Positions 33,301 through 45,300 of a stretch of 64,000 nt of DNA are shown in pieces. The stretch spans positions 6,491,001 to 6,555,000 of the forward strand of contig NC_083565.1 of NCBI RefSeq assembly GCF_019925205.1. The letters are read 5' to 3'. The translations under genes and the position numbers were made by a program. The DNA is from Metopolophium dirhodum. Taxonomy: Eukaryota > Arthropoda > Insecta > Hemiptera > Aphididae. The notes beneath the pieces are model-generated. The model ran no database searches. It was not told the origin of the DNA and saw only the letters and a list, made by a program, of their open reading frames with translations. Position 1 is the stretch's first letter; each line of letters begins with the position of its first letter.

Positions 33301-36300
33301 AAATTCCATACAACTTTTTTAGTGGTTCCAAGTTCAGGGTATTCAAAATTATAATAAGGTTTGTTGGGAAAAAAACATTTGGTGTGTACACGGTAAATAT
33401 TTTGTGTGAGGGGAGAATTCGTGGACAAAAAAATGTGAAATCTCCCTGTAAAATGCTATACAGTAAATATTTTTGTGTGAGGGGCAAATAGGTGGACAAC
33501 GACTGTGAAATCTCCCCGTGATTTTTGTCACGGTAAAATCATTGTGTTCAAGGGGGACATCCTCGCTTGAACGTTGTGAAATTACCGCGGTGAAAAAAAA
33601 AAAGACTGTAAACATACAAAATTTAATAATACATTTAATGTATACTACTTAAGTTATATACCTAAGTAGTAAATATATTATATTATGTCAATTATTAAAA
33701 TTTAAAAATTATAAATTAAATAAAAAGTAAACTATACAAATGTTTTAAAATATAGTATATTAACAATAGGTAGTCAAAATAATCAAAGTTATTTTAATTA
33801 ACTGGTTAGATAACAGCCAAGTATTATTCGGTACTATATTGCTATAAAATATATTTTATAAATTAATTTAGGAACTTGATGAGCAGTGGTAGGTATTTCA
33901 AAATTGACTAAAAATATATAAAACTATTTGATCTCGGATATTGGTTGTCAGATACTACAGTACGCTCAAGACCGGCTACCCATAACCCATTAACTACCAC
34001 TAAAATAAATAGGCTTGTGGTATTATAGAATACGATTACAAAGTATCTATTGATTATTGATAATATTATGTGTAATATCATAATAATATTATATTATTGT
34101 GTCAGCGTGTTATATATTACTTCGATATTTCCTACTTATAGGTATAACATTTATTTATAACATTTAGTACTGATGAAATATTGTCCCTTATGTGTTCAGC
34201 AGTTCAGCAGTTGGTAGGTAGGTACATATCGTACCCATATACTGTGGTCCGAATGACCGAATGTGAACTGTGAAGATATTATATACAATTAATGGTATTA
34301 CTTAGACAATATAATAGATCCTCGTTTATTGTATTTTTTTTACAGGCATACTTTTTGATAAGTACCTAAGTACCTTATTGCAAAAATAACCGTAAACATT
34401 GATCCATTCGATATTGGATTTTTCGTTCAAATGTATAAGTACCTACAATTCCGAAAGCATATTTTTATAATATATCTATATGACTATATAATATATAAAA
34501 ATGAATGTTTGTCTGTATGTCATTGAACTCCTTCTAAACGGCTGGACCGATTTTGATGAAATTTGTTGTGTGTTTTTGAATGAGTCCCTGAATAGTTTTG
34601 ATTCACAATTGGACACGGTAGGTCCACCCGGAGAGGTGCTCAATCAGGGATTTTGAGATTTATGAAGGACATTTTTGTTTATAAATGGTTGCTATTGTGC
34701 ATAGGAGAAATAATTAGTAGAAATTAGTGTTTTAAATGGTTGCCATTAGTTACTTGGGCAGATGAGGTAAAAGCATCCATAAAATAATCATAATAATGGA
34801 CATATTAATTAAGTTTTAATAGTGTATTACACTTACGCCGAATATTAAATAACGAATTGAACAAAGTTTGAATCATATAGAATTGGTATTTTTTTTCAAC
34901 GAAGTGAACGGGATCAGCTAGTATATTATCAAAACGGCCGATATAGTGATAGATATAAATTAATACAAGTACTATTATAAGTGATACACCTACTACATGC
35001 TGATAATACTATTAATATTGATCAACTATCAAATTGGAATATATTATTAATTATTTTTTTTTATCATCATCTATTGATATATATTATGTTGTGATCACAA
35101 CAAAATGTTAATGCACCAGCTATTGGCTATTTGCTGGTGTCATATTTTATCTGCGTTCCGAAATGTAGAAATGGTATATTTTTTATATGATATGATATAT
35201 TTTTTTATATATATTTATATATACACCTCAGCTGCTAAGGTTATCGACGTTTCTGATATACATTATATTTTAACGATTTATACAAAATATTTTAAGTATG
35301 ATACATGAAAGGCTTATGTTATTTTAACTACATATAATATAATTTATGTGTAATGTGTATATATGTAAAATTTTCTGGACGAGGTTCGTCTCTTTGAGGA
35401 GCTGAAGAAGAATCGATATCGTCTCTGGGTTTGGTGCTAGTATTTCATATAGATTGTAGGGGAGCATCAGTCCATCCCTGGAGTCCTTCGTCAGGAGACA
35501 TTCGGTTAGCAGGAGTTTAACTACTGTAGTTGGAGTGTTACATGATGTGCATTTGCTTTGTTCGTTTTTGTTCACTAGATGTTCGTGAGTGTACCTATAA
35601 GGTGTGAGTGTGTGACCAATTCTTAATCTGTTGATTATGGTTTTCTGTCTACGTGGGAGTGATACGTTGTGTTCGGTGTTCCAATGGGAGGGTGGTTGAT
35701 TTTATTTCTCTCAGTTTGTTATTTTTACTAGTCTCTATTTTTTTTGACATATTTTAAATGGGAAATTTAGGTTTAGATATTTTATTAGGAGTTTTTATGT
35801 CAAGATGTGTTGTTATTTTCCAAGATACAACGGGTGTTTGGTTGCCTTTTTACCTATTTCGTCTGCTATCATATATAATATAATTTTTTTTATGCAGCCA
35901 TATTCAAATTTTAAGAAATCATTTTTATCACTGTGTTTATATACGTTTTGTAATTTATGCAAATCAAATAATTTAAATCACGTTTTCTCTAATAAAAATA
36001 TTATTTTTGAAATTCTTTCAGATATTTTATTGTTTATATCCTGAAATTTCTTTAATTCCAATCACTACTGATACAAGTATTACGACTAATGACTATTTTA
36101 TATTTTTAGGGTGTTAAATTTCATTACGTTGAATGTGGCGACCCCAAAGGCATGATTGTTATTTTACTACACGGATTTCCATCATGTTGGATTAGTTGGC
36201 ATCATCAAATTCCCACCTTGTCAAAACATTTTCGGTAAGTAACTAATAAATAATTATTATTTGGACTCTGGATGCATTTTTTTAAACATGACTTAAGTCG

Positions 36301-39300
36301 AGGACGCCACACCCACATGTGTTGTTTTTGTCTTACAAACGCTGAAACGCGTAACATACCAAATTTACGCTCGGAAATTCAAGTTGTATATCGTTAGCTC
36401 AAAAATTAGAGTGAATCGACCTATTATGAAACTTGATGGTAAGGACATTATCTGTGTTTTGTTGGAAGTTTTTTTTACGATAATTCAGTTTTTAAGTGAG
36501 TTATAGCGTGTATAATAAATTTAAATTAAAAATGCTCAAAACTCACTTAAACGTTACTTACGTTTATAACGCGTTTTTAAGACGGAGACAACACATGCGG
36601 GTGTTGCGTTCTCTTTAGCGGATTGGGAGCTGTGATTTTCTATCTTAGTCTAACACACGTGAAACAGAGGAATTTAGACGTTTTTTTCATTTCAACATAC
36701 CGATTGATCTAGTGAAGCGTTAAGAATTCTAAAAACAGATTTGATTTTTTCGTCAAGTCTACTTGGGATCGACTATCCCAGGTTTTTAATTTTTTAATTT
36801 TATTTACTCCAAAAATTTAAAAATATTTTATTTCCTTTATAGTACGAATTTTTTTAAGATTTAGGGGGATAAAATCAAAAATGTGAGTAAGTCGATCTCA
36901 AGTAGACATGACGGTAAATTCAAATCTGTTTTTAGAATTCTTATCGCTTCACTAGATCGATCGGTACGTTGGAATAAAAACACATCTAAATTCCTATGTT
37001 CCACGTGTGTTAGACATAGACAGAAAATCACCGCTTTCAATCCCCATAAAATAAATATCGACAGTATACTTTTACCTGATATACTATTTTATATACTGAA
37101 GCTGTAATCTGTTATTAGGGGCGCAGTGCGCGTCTTATTAATTAGTTACTATAAATAGATTATTTAATAGCCTTAATTAGTTTATAAATTACGACTACGG
37201 TATACTTTTTGTTATGCAGGTACAAACATTTGTATATACAAGGTCATTTATATACTATAGACTATTTACTATATATTACTAACAGATAACACATTTCCTA
37301 ATTAATTATATATAGGAGAAAGAAAACATTTTATTAAAATGAAATTATAATATACATAATACCTTATGAGATATCTAAAGATCTAGGTATCTCTATAATT
37401 GTGAGGTGCCTATTCTTGATAAGCTCGTGTTTATTTTAAATAGTTTATTTATCAATATATTGTATTATGTTTAATGTGTTCAATTTAGTATAGTTAATAT
37501 GTATAGGTACATTTATAATTTTTTTTAAGTTCTTTATGAAATGTGCATTAATATTTAATAATATAATTTAGGTTTATAATTTTATCCTAGGTAATCAAAA
37601 TTTGGCCTTACACGACCACCGACCAATGGTATATACTATATACTATATACTATATAATAAATCAATATGATAGTTGACTTCAATAAATTTAAGCATGGTT
37701 AATTATTTTTCCAATAATTATAATAATAATATAATAATATTCTTCTAAGAAATTACTTATGTTGTTATAATAAAATAAATTGTTTTAGTAATAATTAATT
37801 GATATCGTTAAGACAGCGTAACAATACAATTATTTAGTTGTTTAGTATAATAATTTCGAATAAATCGTAAAAATTTGTTTTATTTTAACATTTTGGAAGA
37901 TTCCGGGTATTATTATCCAAGAGAATGGATAGAATTGTAAAAATGAGCCATTAAAATGTATTATATTGTGAAATAGGTAAGTCAATGATTAAAACATTCG
38001 TATGATGTTTATGTATGATGTCAAATCAGTCAAACATATAGGACTAAGCAATTAAAAAATACATTTCTTTGTCAGGGTTAATTATTAAAAATATAATAAT
38101 AAAAAGATGGAATAGTGGGTATACCTACTCTGCTGTGTAGTTGTTGAGAATGTCATTGTAATGGATGTGTTATATTTGAGTTCAATAATAAACCATTGCA
38201 TACGAAAAACGATTCTGAGAGGAGAAGTTGTGTCATTCTACTATTCTAGCATATTGTATAAATAACCAAATTTAAAAATTTAATAAAAATCAAAAATATG
38301 TCATCATAGCTGTAATTGTAAATATCGTAACTTTCCGGTGAATTATTTTCGTTAAAGATATTCGTGGGGAATTTTCTAACATTAGGTATGAAAATAAAAA
38401 CTTTTATGAATTTCTAACTGAAAAATAATTATCAAATTTTGATGAATTTTGTCAATATTTGAACTTTAATTGCATAAATAAATAATCGTGCCTACCCATA
38501 ATTTGGCCGGGGGCTAGAAGGGCTTAGCCCCCAATCCTAGGTGTTTATAACTTCTATGATTAGAAGTATGAATCTATGAATTTATCAACTTACATCAATA
38601 ACGAATTACAGACGTACCGTATAGAATATGTTGTGAACTATGAATAATTAGTTCGCATAGGTAGCATAAATAGATTAAAAATTAAAATTTGTATATTTTA
38701 CCTACCCAAGGCTAGTACCTACGTTGTTTACCCATTTGTATAATATGTGATTTTCCGTCGTCATTATAGTTCACAGGCTTCAGATGAATCATAGTGCATA
38801 AAATGATTAAAATGCCGTTGGACTTTTCTTAAATTTTAACATTTTTAACAACACAGAATGATATGATACAATAATTGAATATGGGTAAACCGCTCGGTTG
38901 TATATCTACAACCGTGATAAACGGACACACAGACTGGTGTTTAGGCACAGAATATAACAATTTATTAGGGTTTAGGGCCGAGATAGTAACGGCATTGCGC
39001 TCTACCGATCGTGGTCGGTCGTGAGAAGTCCGGTTATGACCGTAGGTTAGTACGTCACCACTAGAGTGCGGCTTAATACCAACCACGGACTAAGATATAA
39101 TTATATATCTATATCACGATTTAAGATAGTATGGGTGCCCAACGAGCTATGATAAGACGGCATTGGATTTAAATCGGACCCCCGGCACTAGCGCTTCTAG
39201 TGGACTATTTTATAACTGATAGTATAATACGGTCATTATATATATTTTTATTGTGTATAGGTATAACATAACAATTTTTATTAGTTTTAATTTGAACCGA

Positions 39301-42300
39301 TATGAGCGCTGTATGCGGGGGCCCCCGTAGATCACGTGACTTTTCGATTCAAACCGTATGCCGTGTGATAACATTTTTCTAATGGGTCGTTGTCACGATT
39401 TATATCTTAAATCGTGGTCGTTGTGCAACACGGACTACTACACTGGACTGGAAACGTCAATGGAGGCGGGTGACGGGGGCCGGGCCGCTTAATGTCCGCG
39501 AGAGAGGTGTAGAAAGGGGAAATAGTACGCGAGCGTATCTAGCGCAGCCTGGCTTACCACAGGCATACTACCCATTCGGCATTCCGTCAAACGATAAACG
39601 TAAGCGTAACGCTGGCGGGAATAAATTTGGTAAATGGTTTATCATTAAAGTATAGATGGCGCCAGATTCGCTCACGCACGATTTCCCCTCGTACACCTCT
39701 CTCGCGGACACTAAGCGGCTCAGCGGTAAACGTCTCGTTTCCAGTCCAGTGTAGTAGTCCGTGTTGTGCAACCATACTATCTTGTTCTATGCTTAAATCG
39801 TGGTCTATATTAGATACTATTATATCTTAGTCCGTGATACCAACTCACCAGTGGACACAGTTACCAAGTTGAACCGTTGATTTTAAAATATAAGTAAATA
39901 CCGCTACGGCGCTACCGTATGGAATGGAGTAAACGGTTTCATGGTATAAATAGCGCTATTAATATGAGTCTAGGTAAATATCCTAAACATACATTGTATA
40001 CCGCCTACTTGTATTTTTCCGTTGTCATAATGGAAAATATTATTCACTATACACCAAGCTAATTCATAGCTCATACTACAACAGCGCGTATCTCAGTTTT
40101 TGTACTTTTTTCTGGTTGATAAAAAAAAACATTATTTAAATGATGTAATCCCTCAATACTTACTAGCCGCAGTTAATGATAAATTAATATATTTTGTACT
40201 AATAATGTATTATAAAAACATAAATGTTATACTTAGTGTAAAATATAGGTTTTAAATGAGATACGTTCAGTTATAAATCAATAATATTGAAATAGCTCTT
40301 TCAATAAATTGCTATGTATGTGTTTTAAAATAATTTATTATTTTTTTTGCAAATTTTTTTTTTTTGCAATTAATTTAAAAATATTTTTTTATTACATAGG
40401 TAATACTGTATTAAATCATTGGGTCATTACAAAAATACTAAATCTACTTAATCCAAAAATCGTATTTATTGATATCTTATTTATTATTAAATGTTATTTT
40501 TTTTCCGTCATAACGCGGACCGATATGATTTCCTAATATTACTGTCAAGATTAAATTCATTAAATTGGTTTTAAATATATATTTAATGTAATGTTACGGT
40601 TACGTTTAGCGTAGGCACAACAAAAAATGTTGCTCTCATCTTTATTTATTCTAAATTCGCTTCGTTTAAAATTACCAATTATAACGCACTATTTACCATC
40701 ACGCGTTTAAAAAAGTAAAAAGTAATATTCACATTCATGGTTCTTACTGTTCAGTAAGGAAAAACTAATCAAAATGAGATATTGTCATACTGAGTCTACG
40801 TGAATGAAAGAATAAAGAAATCTGTAGTCATAGGTATTATATTTTATTATATTGATACAATGATACAGGTGTAATAAAGATATATCGTCTAATATTTTAT
40901 ATGTATTATATGTTTACCCAAAAGTTTTCTGATTAGACTGATTTACCAGGTAAAATTATAAAATACCTTTTATTCTACGTGTTTAAACGTAGTGTACCTG
41001 TGTACTAGCTAGTGTCTATTTGGGCCCGTTCGTGATGGCTTTTTAGTTGTGCGATGTGCCTAAACGTTCAAAGCTCAAGATAATACGAACAATGTAAGGG
41101 GGGAATACCTATTGCCCCCCCCCCTTGGCTACGTCACTGTAACCCATAACTGCACATAATTAAATTTAGTGTTTTTAAAATAATATTGTACTAAATATGG
41201 GTCATCATATATCTAAAAAGGTGGATAAGTGGATGTCGCTCTGCTGTACAGTAGGTTACAAGTGGGTCACTGTAATGGATGGTGTTAAATTTGAATTCAA
41301 TGATATAATATCATTGTATAAGAAAAACGATTCTGAGCGAAAACGGTCAGTCAGCCTATGATATTACCAAGTATATTTGATGATATTATTGTGAATAAAG
41401 TAATTTATAAATAACCTATTTACGTGGAGCCTTGTTTTCAATTTTCAATCCTTAGCTATAAAAGTTGAACATTTTATAAATTTTTAACTACAAAATAATT
41501 ATTAAATTATAAATTTGATAAATTCTGTCCAAATTTGATCTGTGAATAAAGTAATTTATAAATAACCTATTTACGTGGAGCCTTGTTTTAAATTTTCAAT
41601 CCTTAGCTATAAAAACTGAACATTTTATAATTTATTAATTACAATGGTTGATAATTTTCGAGATTTTGATAAATTCTGTCCAAATTTGATCTTTAAATGC
41701 TTATAAAAAAAAACTGTGCCTATGTATTTTCAATATTTTTCAACTGCTATTGTAAAAATATATCAGGAGTCTTGTATTAAATTTTTACACTTTTTGGCCC
41801 AACAGATAAAACTTTATTGATATTTATAGAAAAAAAAACTAAAAAAATTGAAAACTGAAAATGCCCGTAAACAGCTCAAAAAGTGTCAAAATATTTTCAA
41901 AATTGTATGATGTATAGGAAATGCTAATATAAACATTCAGTGAAATTTTCATGTATCTACAGTTATTCGTTTTTGAATTACAAGAAAATAAGGAAATCGG
42001 TACATGAGAAATCGAGTGAATATCTAATGTTGTAAAAATATGAATTTAAAACGCTCATAAAAATTTAATTTGACTTTCTTGTAGAAATTTTTTTTTTGAT
42101 AAAGTTAGACAAACTTATGAGGAATCTTGTATTAGATTTTAAAATCTTAGATTTAAAAAGAAAATTTTTTATGAATTTCTAACTCAAAATAATTTGCAAA
42201 TTTTCGTGATTTTTCCGTATTTTTTCAAGATTTGAACTTTAAACGTGTATAAAAAAAAACTGTGACTAAGGATTTTTAATTTTTTTCATCTGCCTTTGAA

Positions 42301-45300
42301 ACAATAACCTAGGAGCCTTCTATTAAATTTTCAAGCTTTTTTACCCAACAAATAAAATTTTATTGATATTTATAGCAAAAAAATTTAAAAAAACTGAAAA
42401 CTGACAATGTCCGTAAACAGTTCAAAAAAAGTCAAATTATTTTCAAAATTGTATTGTGTATAGAAAATGCAAATATAAACAACCAGTGAAAATTTCATGC
42501 ATCTACGGTTATTTGTTTTAGAGTTACACCAATAACCAAAATCGATTTTGTTAAAAATCGATTTTGCGTAAAAATTCCCGTTTTTCCTTAATTTTTCTTT
42601 TGTTTTTCACATTGCTTTTGAAAACTACTGGGAAATTAAAATTTTGACCTCCCCAATGCACCAACGATATTCACTTTCCCATCGAACAAGATACTGAAGT
42701 CGAAAATCGAAGCATTATTTCGACTACTTATCGTGTACACAGACACAAAAATAAAAAAATAAAAAAAAATAAAAAAAAAATAAAAAAAAAAGGTGGGCAA
42801 GTGGATGTCGCTCTGCTGTACTGTAGGTTACAAGTGGGTCACTGTATAATGGATGGTATTAAATTTGAATTCAATGATATATCATTGTATAAGAAAAACG
42901 ATTCTGAGTGGAGACGATATGTCAGTCTAGGTATAAGACATATTATACACTTATCTATGGTATTAAAAAAAAAATTGACCTATAATAAATTCCAAATTAA
43001 TCATATCACAATATCCATTAGGTACATATAACGCGTTATACATCAACAACAAACCGTGATACTATCATCATAATATATCGATGAAAATATTACAAATTAG
43101 AAGTTTCAAGTGCCCACGAATAATATTATACAATCACAACAAAATAACTAAAATAGTTATTCTAGGTTTTTATGTAATTTCGTCCAAATTTGAACTTAAA
43201 ATGACTATACAAATAAACTGTGCTTGTGTATTTTTTAGATTTTTTGGTAACCGAATTATCTATTTACATGGAATCTTGTTTTAAATTTTCAATCCTTAGC
43301 TATAAAAACTGAACATTTTATAATTTATTAATTACAATGGTTGATAATTTTCGAGATTTTGATAAATTCTGTCCAAATTTGATCTTTAAATGCTTATAAA
43401 AAAAAAACTGTGCCTATGTATTTTCAATATTTTTCAACTGCTATTGTAAAAATATATCAGGAGTCTTGTATTAAATTTTTACACTTTTTGGCCCAACAGA
43501 TAAAACTTTATTGATATTTATAGAAAAAAAAACTAAAAAAATTGAAAACTGAAAATGCCCGTAAACAGCTCAAAAAGTGTCAAAATATTTTCAAAATTGT
43601 ATGGTGTATAGGAAATGCTAATATAAACATTCAGTGAAATTTTCATGTATATACAGTTATTCGTTTTTGAATTACAAGAAAATAAGGAAATCGGTACATG
43701 AGAAATCGAGTGAATATCTAATGTTGTGAAAATATGAATTTAAAACGCTCATAAAAATTTAATTTGACTTTCTTGTAGAAATTTTTTTTTTGATAAAGTT
43801 AGACAAACTTATGAGGAATCTTGTATTAGATTTTAAAATCTTAGATTTAAAAAGAAAATTTTTTATGAATTTCTAACTCAAAATAATTTGCAAATTTTCG
43901 TGATTTTTCCGTATTTTTTCAAGATTTGAACTTTAAACGTGTATAAAAAAAAACTGTGACTAAGGATTTTTAATTTTTTTCATCTGCCTTTGAAACAATA
44001 ACCTAGGAGCCTTCTATTAAATTTTCAAGCTTTTTTACCCAACAAATAAAATTTTATTGATATTTATAGAAAAAAAATTTAAAAAAACTGAAAACTGACA
44101 ATGTCCGTAAACAGTTCAAAAAAAGTCAAATTATTTTCAAAATTGTATTGTGTATAGAAAATGCAAATATAAACAACCAGTGAAAATTTCATGCATCTAC
44201 GGTCATTTGTTTTAGAGTTACACCAATAACCAAAATCGATTTTGTTAAAAATCGATTTTGCGTAAAAATTCCCGTTTTTCCTTAATTTTTCTTTTGTTTT
44301 TCACATCGCTTTTGAAAACTACTGGGAAATTAAAATTATGACCTCCCCAATGCACCAACGATATTCACTTTCCCATCGAACAAGATACTGAAGTCGAAAA
44401 TCGAAGCATTATTTCGACTACTTATCGTGTACACAGACACAAAAATAAAAAAATAAAAAAAAAATAAAAAAAAAAACACACATCATTGTAAAATCAATAC
44501 ATTCATCGTTTCACTCAGAATCTAAAAATAAAAAAAAAACACACATCATTGTAAAATCAATACATTCATCGTTTCACTCAGAATCTAAAATGTAATATGA
44601 ACGGTTATTATTATTTTTTTAGTTCTAATTATTATTACCTATGTCCTATACTATTATTATATTCATAGTCACCTAAATTTTAATTAATTTATACTATTCC
44701 AACATTTTAAAATGCTGAAAAGGATGAAGATTAGGTATAGGTAATAGAGTATTTTAGTTAAAACCACCAACGCGGAAATGTGTATTATTAAATAATATTA
44801 TATGTAGGGTGTATAGAACACTTTTATAGTAATTAAAGTTCAAAATGAAAGACACCAACTAATAAATAATAATTATATATATTTTTAATTCTGAGTTATT
44901 GTATTTCAGTGTAATTGCTGTAGACCTCAAAGGTTTTGGTGACTCTGATAAACCGTCAGCACGCAAAAGTTATCGAGTTGAAAATCTGGTCAACGAGCTA
45001 GCAGTGTTTTTGTCAATGCTAGGAGTGGATGACCAAAATAAATGTCACGTGATCGGCCATGACTTGGGTGCTCTATTGGGCTGGTATCTGGTACATCTTT
45101 GGCCTAACTGTGTGTCAAAATTTGTAGCTATTTCATGTCCACATCCAAATGTCCACTGGGAGTACTTACCTCCGTCAAGTTTTTTTAACAAAAAGTAAGT
45201 TTATCTGAAAAGATCAGAAATATCACATAATTTGTGAGCCTTATTTGTGGGTAGAAAACAATTATCGTATAATCAAGTTCGTTATTTGTTTTTTATATCA

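Noticed and set aside
39470..39830. Several overlapping open frames on both strands
   Set aside because: Frames are by-products of the palindromic GC-rich element; no coding signature.
39935..39960. TATA-like 'ggtataaatagcg' promoter
   Set aside because: Lies inside intron 2 of hydrolase gene 1 next to a transposon; no exon follows it.
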